Below, piece by piece: positions 34,569 to 43,640 of a stretch of 64,000 nt of DNA. A program made the position numbers and the translations under genes. Position 1 is the stretch's first letter, and each line of letters starts with the position of its first letter. Below the pieces are notes generated by a model, which did no database searches, was not told the DNA's origin, and worked only from the letters and a program-made list of their open reading frames with translations. The stretch is from Nonomuraea sp. MG754425. Its GTDB lineage: Bacteria > Actinomycetota > Actinomycetes > Streptosporangiales > Streptosporangiaceae. Location of the stretch: positions 1 through 64,000 of the forward strand of contig NZ_SSXE01000008.1 in assembly GCF_021699195.1 (NCBI RefSeq), given 5' to 3'.

Positions 34569-36050
34569 TCACCCGTACGTGCCGGCTCTGAGCCGGGGGA
34601 GCGCGCGCTTGAGGATCTTGCCCGTGGGGCTCATCGGCAGCTCGTCCGCGAACGACACGTGACGGGGATACTTGTACGCCGCCACCCGCTCCCGTACGAA
34701 GTCGCGCAGTTCCTCGCCGCTCACCGGGGCGCGCAGGGTCACCACGGCCTCGATCTCCTCGCCCAGCCCGGGGTGCGGCACGCCGAACACGGCCGCCTGC
34801 CGCACCGCCGGGTGCTCGTACAGCACCTCCTCCACCTCGCGGGGGTAGACCGTGTAGCCGCCGCGGATGATCACGTCGCGGCGGCGGTCCACCAGGAAGA
34901 AGTAGCCGTCGCCGTCGGCCCGGCCGAGGTCGCCGGTGTGGAACCAGCCGTCGCGGATCACCTCGGCGGTGGCCGCGGGGTCGTTCCAGTAGCCCTTCAT
35001 GACGTTGGGGCCGCGCACCACGATCTCGCCGATCTCGCCCGTGGGCAGCTCGCGGCCGTCGTCGCCGACGACCTTCATCTCGACGCCCCGGATGGGCCAG
35101 CCGATCGAGCCCGGCCTGCGGTGCGCGCCGCCCCGGTTGGTCGCGGCGACCGGGGAGGTCTCGCTGAGCCCGTACCCCTCGACGATCTCGCAGCCCAGCC
35201 TGCTCTCGTAGGCGCGCAGCACGTCCAGCGGCAGCGCGGCCCCGCCCGAGGCGCAGACCCGCAACATCGACATGTCGGAGGCGCCCGGATGGTCGAGCAG
35301 CGCGATGAACATGGTCGGCACGCCCTGGAAGACCGTCACGCCGTCCCGTCTGATGACCTCCAGGGCCCGTCCGGCCTCGAAGCGGCCGAGCAGGGTCAGC
35401 CGCGCACCCGCGTGCACGGTCGCGTTGAGCGAGCAGGTCTGGCCGAAGGTGTGGTAGAGCGGCAGCGCGCCGAGCACGACGTCGTCCACGCCGAGGGCGT
35501 GCATGCGGGCCACGGTGGCGGCGTTGCCGCCCAGGTTCGCGTGGGTGAGCTCGATGCCCTTGGGACGGCCGGTCGTGCCGGAGGTGTAGTGGATGACCGC
35601 GGTGTCGTCGGGGGCCGTGCGGGCGATCTCGCGCTCGGCCGGGACGCCCCGCAGCAGCCGCCGGAACTCGCCCGGCACCACGAAGAAGCAGTCGGTGCCG
35701 GCCGAGCCCGCCTCCGCCGTCTCGGCGAAGGCGTGCCAGGCGATCAGCAGCCGGGCCCCGCAGTCACCCAGGTACGCGGCGATCTCGCGGCGCTTCAGCA
35801 GCGGGTCCAGCGGCACCACCACGGCCCCGGCCCGCAGCACCCCGTAGTAGACGACGCCGAACTCCGGCACGTTCGGCAGCATGATCGCGACCCGGTCGCC
35901 GGGCCCGATGCCGCGGCCCCGCAGCAGGCCCGCCAGCCGGGCGCTCAGCTCGTCGAGGACGCCGTAGGTGAGCTCCGCCTCGTCCAGCGTGAGAACCGCC
36001 CTGCCGCCCAGCCGGGTGGCGGAGGTGTGGAGCCGGTCAGCGAGGTTCAT
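34569..36050 (-). CDS. Acyl-CoA ligase (AMP-forming, ANL superfamily)
   Basis: A 493-residue cytoplasmic adenylate-forming enzyme that would activate a carboxylic acid to its CoA thioester. Core motifs: AVIHYTSGTTGRPKGIELTH (P-loop-like A3), GYGLSETSPVAATN (A5), DGWFHTGDLGRADGDGYFFL (A7) and the catalytic-lysine end MSPTGKILKRALP (A10). It is labelled fatty-acid-CoA-like, but the substrate cannot be read from sequence. The ATG at 36050 overlaps the 3' end of the PucR-type regulator gene by about 14 bases, so the two are co-transcribed. Its position beside a Liv-type importer suggests activation of an imported organic or aromatic acid (inference). Confidence 0.92.
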   Translation of the reverse strand: MNLADRLHTSATRLGGRAVLTLDEAELTYGVLDELSARLAGLLRGRGIGPGDRVAIMLPNVPEFGVVYYGVLRAGAVVVPLDPLLKRREIAAYLGDCGARLLIAWHAFAETAEAGSAGTDCFFVVPGEFRRLLRGVPAEREIARTAPDDTAVIHYTSGTTGRPKGIELTHANLGGNAATVARMHALGVDDVVLGALPLYHTFGQTCSLNATVHAGARLTLLGRFEAGRALEVIRRDGVTVFQGVPTMFIALLDHPGASDMSMLRVCASGGAALPLDVLRAYESRLGCEIVEGYGLSETSPVAATNRGGAHRRPGSIGWPIRGVEMKVVGDDGRELPTGEIGEIVVRGPNVMKGYWNDPAATAEVIRDGWFHTGDLGRADGDGYFFLVDRRRDVIIRGGYTVYPREVEEVLYEHPAVRQAAVFGVPHPGLGEEIEAVVTLRAPVSGEELRDFVRERVAAYKYPRHVSFADELPMSPTGKILKRALPRLRAGTYG

Positions 36051-37395
36051 GGAAAGACGGTACGTCCGATCTCCCACGGCCCTCATCGGTCGCGGCAGCC
36101 AGTCTTTTCCGCCCGGTATTGGTCGGCGAGCCGATCGCGGGCTGCGCGTCGTGCAGGGCGATCGCGACGAGCAACTCGACGAGGTCGTTGATCGAGCGCA
36201 GGCTGCGCCCGGTGCGCTCCTGGATGCGGCGCAGCCGGTACTGGGCGGTGTTGGGGTGGATCTGCAGGCGCTCCGCGGTGGCCCGCAGGTTCAGGTCGGC
36301 GGCGGCGAACGCCCTGATCGTGGCCGTCAGCACGCCGCCGCGCGCCCGGTCCTCCGACAGCAGCGCGGTGATGCGCGGGTGCACGAGGTTGCGGGCGGTG
36401 TCGTCGGCCTTCAGCGCCAGGTACTGGAACGGCGTGATCCTGGGCAGCGCCGCCACGCCGCCCTCCTCGGGCACGAAGTCGAGCACGGCCCTGGCCTCCA
36501 GGTAACCCTGCGGGATCTGCGCGGCGCCGGCCGAGACGGTGCTGACGCCCATGGCCAGCCTGATGCCCTCGCCGGCCAGGTTCCGCACCACGTCCTGGAG
36601 CCGGTCGCACAGTTCCTCGGGCCCGCTGCCGGGGCCGAGCACGGGGATGGCCACGATCTCCGACTGGCGTACGACCGACAGCGTGCGGGTGCCGTTCCCG
36701 GCGATCCTGGTGATGGCCGCGCACGCGGAGTGCCGCGCGTCCTCCGGGTCGGCGGACGGTTCGGCCAGCACCGCGATCACCACGAGCAGCGGCGTGCGCG
36801 CGTCCGGGCCCAGGCCGTGCGCCTGCGCCGCGGCCAGCTCCCTGCCCCGCGCCGGCGCGCTCCCGGCCAGCAGCGTCTCCAGCAGGTCCCGGCTCTCCCG
36901 TACGGCCTCCGCCCCCGCGTACTGCTGGAACTCCATGTACGCGTTCGCGGCGTGCGTGCTGGCGAAGTCGCAGTACCGCATCAGCGGGGTGGCCAGGGAG
37001 AGTGCCGCCTCGCGTCCGGCGAACGCGGGCCCGGCGCGCGCCACCACGGCCTCCCAGAACACCTGCTGCCCGACCCGGAAGGCGTTGATGTAGTCGGCCA
37101 GCGGTACCCCCGCCCTGGCCCGGCGCATGGCGGCGCGCCTGGTGAAGGAGATGTCGTCCAGCGTGACCGTGCGGTCCTCGAGGAGCACGCCCAGCTTGGC
37201 CCGGTAGTGCTTGACCACCTGGTCGCGCACGTCGGCGTGGAAGGCCGGGCCCAGGGCGTCGTAGGAGGGGATCTCCGCCCGCATCGTCGTGACCGCGACG
37301 TCGGCCAGCTCCCGCAGGTCGCGGAGCAGCCCGGACAGGAGACGGGTGCGTTCCGCGCGTACGGCGGCTTCCACGGTGCTCGAACCAGTGGACAT
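36037..37395 (-). CDS. PucR/CdaR-type transcriptional regulator
   Basis: About 452 residues from ATG 37395 (upstream ATGs at about 37413 and 37488 are also possible). The N-terminal helical region (AMRRARAGVPLADYINAFRV) and the central CdaR GGDEF-like region (VVRQSEIVAIPVLGPGSGPE) precede the C-terminal PucR-type HTH, AAADLNLRATAERLQIHPNT followed by AQYRLRRIQERTG. It is probably a metabolite-responsive regulator of the divergent liv genes and the downstream acyl-CoA ligase. It ends in an unusually long hydrophilic tail of about 25 residues. An inverted repeat in the divergent region is a candidate operator. Confidence 0.88.
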   Translation of the reverse strand: MSTGSSTVEAAVRAERTRLLSGLLRDLRELADVAVTTMRAEIPSYDALGPAFHADVRDQVVKHYRAKLGVLLEDRTVTLDDISFTRRAAMRRARAGVPLADYINAFRVGQQVFWEAVVARAGPAFAGREAALSLATPLMRYCDFASTHAANAYMEFQQYAGAEAVRESRDLLETLLAGSAPARGRELAAAQAHGLGPDARTPLLVVIAVLAEPSADPEDARHSACAAITRIAGNGTRTLSVVRQSEIVAIPVLGPGSGPEELCDRLQDVVRNLAGEGIRLAMGVSTVSAGAAQIPQGYLEARAVLDFVPEEGGVAALPRITPFQYLALKADDTARNLVHPRITALLSEDRARGGVLTATIRAFAAADLNLRATAERLQIHPNTAQYRLRRIQERTGRSLRSINDLVELLVAIALHDAQPAIGSPTNTGRKRLAAATDEGRGRSDVPSFHEPR

Positions 37396-37489
37396 GCCGG
37401 GATGATCCATGCCCATTGCCGCACGGTCAACGGGTCGTAACCGGTCCGAGACCCAGCCTGTGCTCAGCGGACAACTCGCCAGAAACATC

Positions 37490-37560
37490 TTGGGTCACCG
37501 TGCCCAATGCGGCCGTTGACGGGCGGCTCCTACGCTGAGCCCAACTTCAGAACATTGTTC
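37490..37560. promoter_or_regulatory. Candidate operators and -35 element upstream of livG
   Basis: TTGGG-N8-CCCAA (37490-37507) and GAACA-T-TGTTC (37550-37560) are perfect inverted repeats in the region between the PucR-type regulator and livG. A TTGACG hexamer lies at 37516-37521. No good -10 was seen. Confidence 0.35.
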
Positions 37561-37573
37561 TCCAGGAGGCCGG

Positions 37574-38332
37574 ATGCTGGAGGTGCACGATCTCACCGTC
37601 CGCTTCGGCGGCATCACCGCGCTGGACGGCGTGGGGTTCGAGGTGGCGGCCGGCGAGATGGTGGGGCTCATCGGGCCGAACGGCGCCGGCAAGACCACCC
37701 TGTTCAACTGCCTGACCCGGCGCTACGACGCCCAGTCCGGAACGATCACCTACGAGGGCCGGGACCTGACCGCCGTGCCGCCGCACGCCGTCGCCGGGCT
37801 CGGCCTGGCCAGGACCTTCCAGAACCTGGGGCTGTTCCCGCGCCTGTCCGTACGCGACAACGTGCTGCTCGGCGCGCACCACCGGGGCCGCGCCGGCTTC
37901 CTGTCCGCCGGGCTGCGGCTGCCACGGGTGCGCCGCGAGGAACGCGAACTACGCGCCGACGCCGACGCCGTGCTGGACCGGCTCGGGCTGGCCGGCGTCG
38001 CCGCGCACCCGGCGACCGGGCTGCCGTTCGGCACCCTGAAACGGGTCGAGCTGGCCCGCGCGCTGGTCGGCCGCCCACGGCTGTTGCTCCTCGACGAGCC
38101 CGTGAACGGGCTGAACGCGGCGGAGGTGGCGGAGTTCGCGGGCACGCTCGGCGCGATCCGCGCCGAGTACGGCCTGACGGTCGTCGTGGTCGAGCACCAC
38201 ATGGGGTTCGTCATGGGCATCTGCGAGCGGATCGTCTGCCTCGACTTCGGCCGCAAGATCGCCGAAGGCTCCCCGGAGGAGATCCAGCGCGACCCGGCCG
38301 TCATCGAGGCCTACCTCGGGACCGCCGCATGA
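37574..38332 (+). CDS. livG: Branched-chain-amino-acid-type ABC transporter ATPase (LivG)
   Basis: A 252-residue ATPase. Walker A is [15 protein letters not shown], the LivG-type signature region is TGLPFGTLKRVELARALVGR, Walker B is LLLLDEPVNGLN, and the switch histidine follows in VVVEHHMGFVM. CAGGAGG at 37563 fixes ATG 37574. It is the first gene of a five-gene transporter operon and overlaps livF by four bases. The substrate is not necessarily an amino acid; such systems also import aromatic acids, urea and amides. Confidence 0.93.
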   Translation: MLEVHDLTVRFGGITALDGVGFEVAAGEMVGLIGPNGAGKTTLFNCLTRRYDAQSGTITYEGRDLTAVPPHAVAGLGLARTFQNLGLFPRLSVRDNVLLGAHHRGRAGFLSAGLRLPRVRREERELRADADAVLDRLGLAGVAAHPATGLPFGTLKRVELARALVGRPRLLLLDEPVNGLNAAEVAEFAGTLGAIRAEYGLTVVVVEHHMGFVMGICERIVCLDFGRKIAEGSPEEIQRDPAVIEAYLGTAA

Positions 38333-39045
38333 GCGCGGACCTGGTGGTCGAGGACCTGACCGCCGGCTACGGCGACGCCCAGGTGCTGCACGGCCTGCGC
38401 CTCACCGTGCGCGAGGGCGAGGTCTGCGCGATCCTCGGCCCGAACGGCGCGGGCAAGACCACGCTGCTGCGCGCCCTGTCCGGCATGGTCAGGACGCGCG
38501 GCACGATCAGGCTCGGCGACGCCGCCCTGACCGGCCGCCCGCCCGACGCGGTCGCCCGGCTCGGCGTGGCCCACGTGCCCGAGGGCCGCGGCACGTTCAT
38601 GCCGCTGACCGTCGAGGAGAACCTCCGCCTCGGCGCGTACGTGCGGCGCGGCCCGGACGTCGAAACCGACCTGGAACGCGTCTACGCCTACTTCCCCGTC
38701 CTGCGCAAGCGGCTCAAGCAGGCCGCGGGCAGCCTCAGCGGCGGCGAGCAGCAGATGCTGGCCCTCGGCCGGGCCCTCATGCTGCGCCCCCGGCTGCTGC
38801 TGCTCGACGAGCCGTCGCTCGGCCTGGCCCCGATCGTCACCCGCGAGCTGTTCGGCATCGTCCGGACCATCAACGAGGAGGAGCGGACCACCGTGGTCGT
38901 CGTCGAGCAGAACGCCCATCTCGCGCTGGGCGTCGCCCAGCAGGCGCACGTCCTGGAGACCGGGCGGATCGTGCTGTCGGGCACGGCCGCGCAGATCCAG
39001 GCCGACGAGCAGGTCGCGCGCTCCTACCTCGGATACCGGGTGTGA
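38329..39045 (+). CDS. livF: Branched-chain-amino-acid-type ABC transporter ATPase (LivF)
   Basis: A 238-residue ATPase and partner of LivG. Walker [19 protein letters not shown], the LivF-specific HVPEGRGTFMPLTVEENLRL, signature LSGGEQQMLALGRALM, Walker B LLLLDEPSLGLAP, and the H-loop replaced by VVVVEQNAHLAL, as is usual for LivF. The ATG overlaps the livG stop, and its own stop overlaps the start of the permease gene (GTGTGA). Confidence 0.94.
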   Translation: MSADLVVEDLTAGYGDAQVLHGLRLTVREGEVCAILGPNGAGKTTLLRALSGMVRTRGTIRLGDAALTGRPPDAVARLGVAHVPEGRGTFMPLTVEENLRLGAYVRRGPDVETDLERVYAYFPVLRKRLKQAAGSLSGGEQQMLALGRALMLRPRLLLLDEPSLGLAPIVTRELFGIVRTINEEERTTVVVVEQNAHLALGVAQQAHVLETGRIVLSGTAAQIQADEQVARSYLGYRV

Positions 39046-39932
39046 CGCCGATGGCCGGATTCCTGCAGCAGGTCGTCGAGGGGCTCGGCGCGGGCGCCGT
39101 CTACGCCAGCCTGGCGCTGGCACTGGTGCTGATCTACCAGTTCACCGGGATCGTCAACTTCGCCCAGGGCGAGCTGGCCATGTTCTCCACGTACATCGCC
39201 TGGCAGTGCGTGGCCGCCGGGATGCCGTTCTGGCTGGCGCTGGTGGTGACGCTGGCGGTCTCGTTCGCGGGCGGCATGCTCATCGAACGGGTGGTCATCC
39301 GGCCCGTCGAAGGCGCGCCCGAGCTGACCATCGTGATCGTCACCGTCGGGCTGTTCATCTTCGTCAACGCCGCCGCCGGCTGGATCTGGACGTTCCTCAT
39401 CAAGGACTTCCCGAACCCGTTCCCCGGCGGCGCGCTGGAGGCCGCGGGGGTCAGCGTCAACTGGTCCACGCTCGGCGTGCTCGGCGTGGTCGGGCTGGTC
39501 ATGGGGCTGCTGTACCTGCTCTTCCAGCACACCAGGATCGGGCTCGGCATGCGCGCTGTGGCCGCCGACCCCGCCTCGGCGCGGCTGGTCGGCATCCGCG
39601 TCGGCCGCACGCTCGCGCTCGGCTGGGGCCTGGCCGCCACCGTCGGCGCGGTGTCCGGGGTGCTGGTCGCGCCGCTGCTGTTCCTGGAGCCGAACATGAT
39701 GGGCGGCGTCCTCATCTACGCCTTCGCCGCCGCCACGCTCGGCGGCTTCGACAGCCCCGCGGGGGCGGTCGCCGGCGGGCTGATCGTGGGCGTCGCCGAG
39801 ACGCTCGCCGGGGCCTACGTCGGCTTCGTCGGATCCGACCTCAAGGTGGGAGTGCCGCTGGTGATCATCCTCGGCGTGCTGCTGCTGCGGCCCCAGGGCC
39901 TGTTCGGACGGGCGGCGGTGGAGCGCGCATGA
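39042..39932 (+). CDS. livH: Branched-chain-amino-acid-type ABC permease (LivH)
   Basis: A 296-residue membrane protein with about eight helices. The conserved LivH start GLGAGAVYASLALALVLIYQ is followed by FTGIVNFAQGELAMFSTYIA, and the late part has IYAFAAATLGGFDSPAGAVA followed by GGLIVGVAETLAGAYVGF. The GTG at 39042 overlaps the livF stop; ATG 39051 is an alternative. It forms the channel together with LivM, whose gene overlaps it by four bases. Confidence 0.93.
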   Translation: MTPMAGFLQQVVEGLGAGAVYASLALALVLIYQFTGIVNFAQGELAMFSTYIAWQCVAAGMPFWLALVVTLAVSFAGGMLIERVVIRPVEGAPELTIVIVTVGLFIFVNAAAGWIWTFLIKDFPNPFPGGALEAAGVSVNWSTLGVLGVVGLVMGLLYLLFQHTRIGLGMRAVAADPASARLVGIRVGRTLALGWGLAATVGAVSGVLVAPLLFLEPNMMGGVLIYAFAAATLGGFDSPAGAVAGGLIVGVAETLAGAYVGFVGSDLKVGVPLVIILGVLLLRPQGLFGRAAVERA

Positions 39933-40930
39933 GCACCACCGGGACCACCGAGGCCGCTGCACCCGCGCCGGTGCGGCAACGCCGCCGGCTCGACCGGCGC
40001 TGGGCGGGGCTCGCCCTGCTGCTCGCCGCGGCCGTGTACGCGCCCTTCCAGCTCGTCCCCTTCCACGTCTTCCAGCTCACGATGGTGCTGGTGTACGCCG
40101 TGGCGCTGCTCGGGCTCAACCTGCTCGTCGGCCACGCGGGCCAGATCTCGCTCGGCCACGGCGCCTTCTTCGCGGTCGGCGCCTATGCCTCGGCCGTCCT
40201 GCTGGACCGGTGGGACCTGCCGTACCCGCTCACCCTGCCCGTCGCGGCGGCGGTGGCGTTCCTGCTGGGCCTGGCGCTGGGCGTGCCCGCCATGCGGCTG
40301 CGCGGCCTGTACCTGGCGCTCGTGACGCTCGCCATCGCGATCTTCCTCGTTCCGCTGCTGAAGCGGTTTGAGGAGCTGACCGGCGGCTCCATGGGCCTGA
40401 CGCTGGCCAAGCCGCAGCCGCCCGCGTGGAGCGGCCTGGCCGAGGACCAGTGGCTGTACTTCCTCACCCTGGCCGTCGCCGTCGCCGCGTTCCTGCTGGC
40501 CGCCTCGCTGCTGCGGTCCCGCGTGGGCCGGGCGCTGCACGCCGTCCGGGACAACGAGATCGCCGCCGAGGTGATGGGGGTGCGGCTGTCGTTCTACAAG
40601 ACGCTCGCCTTCGCCTGGAGCGCCATGTACGCCGGAGCGGCCGGCTGCGTCTACACGTGGGTGATCGGGTTCGTCTCGCCGGACTCGTTCACCGTGAACC
40701 TGTCGATCACCATGCTGGCCGGCCTGGTCGTCGGCGGGCTCGGCTCGCTGGCGGGACCGGTGCTCGGCGCGCTGTTCGTGATGTTCGTGCCGAGCATCGC
40801 CCAGGACGTCAACGACGCGGCGCCCGGCGTCATCTTCGGCCTGCTGATCATCGTGGTGATGTACGTCGCCCCGACGGGGCTGGCCGGTCTGGCCGGGCGC
40901 CTGACCAGGAAGATTCCCCGGAAGGAGTAA
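39929..40930 (+). CDS. livM: Branched-chain-amino-acid-type ABC permease (LivM)
   Basis: A 333-residue membrane protein. An Arg-rich cytoplasmic start (APVRQRRRLDRRWAGL) is followed by helices and the diagnostic LNLLVGHAGQISLGHGAFFA. The later segment ALHAVRDNEIAAEVMGVRLS followed by FYKTLAFAWSAMYAGAAG is the conserved LivM coupling region. It is coupled to LivH by an ATGA overlap, and the binding-protein gene starts five bases after its stop. Confidence 0.93.
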   Translation: MSTTGTTEAAAPAPVRQRRRLDRRWAGLALLLAAAVYAPFQLVPFHVFQLTMVLVYAVALLGLNLLVGHAGQISLGHGAFFAVGAYASAVLLDRWDLPYPLTLPVAAAVAFLLGLALGVPAMRLRGLYLALVTLAIAIFLVPLLKRFEELTGGSMGLTLAKPQPPAWSGLAEDQWLYFLTLAVAVAAFLLAASLLRSRVGRALHAVRDNEIAAEVMGVRLSFYKTLAFAWSAMYAGAAGCVYTWVIGFVSPDSFTVNLSITMLAGLVVGGLGSLAGPVLGALFVMFVPSIAQDVNDAAPGVIFGLLIIVVMYVAPTGLAGLAGRLTRKIPRKE

Positions 40931-40935
40931 GAGGG

Positions 40936-42216
40936 ATGCGAGTATCTGCGATCGGTTGCGCGGCGCTGCTCCTGCTCGCCGTCGCCGCCTGCGGAGGGCG
41001 GTCGGGCGGTGGTGAGGCGGGAACCGGCGGCGGCACGGCCGCGTCGGGCCAGTGCGCGGGGCAACAGACCACCGGCATCACCGACAAGAGCATCAAACTG
41101 GGCGGCATCTACCCGCTGTCCGGCCCCGCCTCCGCCTACGGGGACATCCCCAAGGGCATCAAGGCGTACTTCGACTACGTCAACGCCGAGAAGAACGGCA
41201 TCGGCGGGCGCAAGGTGGAGTTCGTCGTCCGCGACGACGGCTACCAGCCGCCCAAGGCCGTCGAGGAGGCCCGCAGGCTGGTGGAGCAGGAGCAGGTGTT
41301 CGCCCTGTTCCAGACGCTCGGCACCCCCTCGACCGCCGCCACCTGGGACTACACCAACCAGCGCAAGGTCCCGCAGGTCTTCGTGGCCACCGGCGCCTCC
41401 CAGTGGGGCACCGACACCGCGCACCCGTGGACGATCGGCTGGCAGCCCAACTACGTCTCCGAGGCGCGCGTCTACGCGGCCCACCTGAAGAAGGAGCAGC
41501 CGGAGGCCAAGGTCGCCGTCCTCTACCAGAACGACGACTTCGGCAAGGACCTGCTCGGCGGGTTCAAGCGGGCCCTCGAAGGCACCCAGGTGCAGGTCGT
41601 GGCCGAGCAGAGCTACGAGGTGACCGACCCGAGCGTGGACCCGCAGATGCGCAACCTCGCCGAGTCGAAGGCCGACGTGTTCCTGAACATCACCACGCCG
41701 AAGTTCGGCTCGCAGGCGCTGGCCGCCGACGCCAAGAACACGAAGTGGAACCCGTTGCACATCGTCAACAACGTCGCCGCCTCCATCACGGTGCTCAAGC
41801 CCGTCGGGTTCGAGAACGTGCAGGGTGTCGTCTCGGCCACGTACTACAAGGACCCGAACGACCCGACGTGGGCGGACGACGCGGAGATGAAGCTCTACAA
41901 GGAGAAGATGCAGCAGTACGCGCCCGGGGCCGACCCCAACGTGCCCTACCACACCTTCGGCTGGGCGGTGGCGAGCAGCTTCCACAAGGCCATGGAGGCG
42001 GCGGCGTGCCCGACCCGCGAAGGGCTGCGGGACTCCGTGCACAACCTCAAGGGCGTCGCGGTGGACATGCTGCTGCCGGGGGTGACACTGGACACGGCCC
42101 AGGGCGACGGGTTCCCGATCGAGTCGATGCAGCTCATGACGTTCAAGGGGCAGCGCTGGGAGCTGTTCGGCGACGTGATCGACACCCGCAAGGAGTTCGG
42201 CCCGCTGGGCGGCTGA
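40936..42216 (+). CDS. livK: Branched-chain-amino-acid-type substrate-binding lipoprotein (LivK)
   Basis: A 426-residue type I periplasmic-binding protein. The signal and lipobox are MRVSAIGCAALLLLAVAACG. A Gly/Thr linker follows, then IKLGGIYPLSGPASAYGDIP, FALFQTLGTPSTAATWDYTN, VAVLYQNDDFGKDLLGGFKR and WAVASSFHKAMEAAACPTRE, all family-typical. GAGGG lies just upstream of ATG 40936. It closes the liv operon; in many actinomycetes this gene comes first. The mature protein lacks features that would name the ligand. An aromatic or aliphatic carboxylate is favoured by the nearby acyl-CoA ligase (inference). Confidence 0.93.
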   Translation: MRVSAIGCAALLLLAVAACGGRSGGGEAGTGGGTAASGQCAGQQTTGITDKSIKLGGIYPLSGPASAYGDIPKGIKAYFDYVNAEKNGIGGRKVEFVVRDDGYQPPKAVEEARRLVEQEQVFALFQTLGTPSTAATWDYTNQRKVPQVFVATGASQWGTDTAHPWTIGWQPNYVSEARVYAAHLKKEQPEAKVAVLYQNDDFGKDLLGGFKRALEGTQVQVVAEQSYEVTDPSVDPQMRNLAESKADVFLNITTPKFGSQALAADAKNTKWNPLHIVNNVAASITVLKPVGFENVQGVVSATYYKDPNDPTWADDAEMKLYKEKMQQYAPGADPNVPYHTFGWAVASSFHKAMEAAACPTREGLRDSVHNLKGVAVDMLLPGVTLDTAQGDGFPIESMQLMTFKGQRWELFGDVIDTRKEFGPLGG

Positions 42217-42222
42217 CCCCGG

Positions 42223-43176
42223 CTACGGCGTGATGACGCCGTCGCGGACCAGCCGCTCGACCGCCTCGGACACGGCCTCCAGCGAGGTGTGGCGGGGCCG
42301 GTGCCCGAGCAGCCGCTCGGCCTTCTCCATGCTGCAGTGCGGGCTGTGCAGGAGGTGGTCGTAGGTGATCCGGCCGTCGAACTCGGAGACCGTGGCCCGC
42401 CACTCCTCCCACGGAAGGAAGGACAGCCGCGCGTCCCGTCCGAACCAGCCCGCCACCGCCTCGGCGTACCCGCGCAGCGTCAGGGCGGTGGTGGCGACGG
42501 AGTGGAAGCTCTCGCCGATCGAGGTGGACGGGCTGGCCAGGGCGTCCATGAACAGCCGGGCGACGTCGTCGGCGTGCACGTGCTGCACGGTCTCCATGCC
42601 CAGGTTGGGCAGCGCGACCTCGGAACCCTCGGCGAGCTGCTGGAACACCTCCGGGTTGACGTTGCCCGCCGGGTTCACCGGCACCCACCCGGGGCCGGTG
42701 ATGTGGCCGGGGTGCACGATCGTGGCCGGGAAGCCCTCGCGGTGGGCGCGCTCCAGCAGGTGGGCCTCGATGGCCGCCTTCCGGACGCCGTACTCGCCGA
42801 AGGGGGCGCGCTTGACGTCCTCAGTCGTGGGCACCTGCACGCTCGGGCCGTGCACCCAGATCGTCCCGCAGTGCAGGAAGTGCCGCACCCGCCCGGCCAG
42901 GGCGTCGGCGAGCGCCTTCGCGCTGTCCTCCGTGAAGCAGATGAGGTCGATGACGACGTCGCCGTCGAGGTCGGCGATGCGCTGACCGAAGCCGCCGTCC
43001 GCCTCCTCGGCCGTGCGGTCGGCGACGACGGTGGTGACCCGCTGCCAGGCGCCGTGGGGCGTGTAGGGCTCGCGCTGCCCCCGGCTCACGTTGATGACCT
43101 CGTGCCCGGCGCCGATCAGGCGCGGAATGAGATACGTACCGATATGTCCGCTGCCGCCAATCACCACAACCCGCAT
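42223..43176 (-). CDS. NAD-dependent epimerase/dehydratase-family protein
   Basis: A 317-residue extended short-chain dehydrogenase. The Rossmann motif is MRVVVIGGSGHIGTYLIPRL (GGSGHIG). The active-site pair is EYGVRKAAIE (Tyr and Lys, YxxxK), preceded by HCGTIWVHGPSVQVPT. The C-terminal half carries the substrate loop (PGHITGPGWVPVNPAGNVNP). It probably oxidises, epimerises or reduces a nucleotide sugar or similar compound in the cytosol; the substrate is unknown. It is convergent with livK, with six bases between stops. Confidence 0.88.
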   Translation of the reverse strand: MRVVVIGGSGHIGTYLIPRLIGAGHEVINVSRGQREPYTPHGAWQRVTTVVADRTAEEADGGFGQRIADLDGDVVIDLICFTEDSAKALADALAGRVRHFLHCGTIWVHGPSVQVPTTEDVKRAPFGEYGVRKAAIEAHLLERAHREGFPATIVHPGHITGPGWVPVNPAGNVNPEVFQQLAEGSEVALPNLGMETVQHVHADDVARLFMDALASPSTSIGESFHSVATTALTLRGYAEAVAGWFGRDARLSFLPWEEWRATVSEFDGRITYDHLLHSPHCSMEKAERLLGHRPRHTSLEAVSEAVERLVRDGVITP

Positions 43177-43242
43177 GGCGACAGCCTAGACCCGGCCGGC
43201 CGGGGACCGGCGGGGGGTGTCACGCCCACCCGCCGGACCGCG

Positions 43243-43494
43243 TCAGTTCACGTACGCCCACAGGTCGTAGGTGGAGTAGCCGGGGTTGGTCTGCGGGTAG
43301 TGGGTGCTGCACCACCAGGTCTGCCAGCGTCCGTTCTGCTGGCCCGACTGCCCGAAGGAGATGCAGATGTCGTAGGGCAGATCGGTGTAGACGACCTGGA
43401 GCGTGGACGCGGCCTGAGCCGGAGCGCTCGTGGCCAGGACGGGCGCCAGGGCGGTGACCGCGAGCAGCACAAAGGCGGTGATTCGGCGACGCAC
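43243..43494 (-). CDS. Small secreted hypothetical protein
   Basis: An 83-residue protein from GTG 43494, chosen because GGGGAGA precedes it and the signal peptide starts there (VRRRITAFVLLAVTALAPVL, cut after SAPAQA). The mature peptide, about 55 residues, is rich in Tyr, Trp and Gln (GQQNGRWQTWWCSTHYPQTN), with two cysteines (in YDICISFG and WWCSTHYP) that probably form a disulfide. No family is recognised. The aromatic-rich surface could bind carbohydrate or cell wall. It stands alone between two leftward genes. Confidence 0.6.
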   Translation of the reverse strand: MRRRITAFVLLAVTALAPVLATSAPAQAASTLQVVYTDLPYDICISFGQSGQQNGRWQTWWCSTHYPQTNPGYSTYDLWAYVN

Positions 43495-43640
43495 CAGTTC
43501 TCCCCTCGTGAAGGGCCGGAAGGCGATCACCGTGAATTGCACGACAGGGGTGGCGCGGCTCGCAAGACGGGCCCTGGCCGGGCCGCGCCGACCAGCCCGG
43601 ACGTCGCGGCGGCGATGAAAGCTTCATCCCGGGGCCGGCG

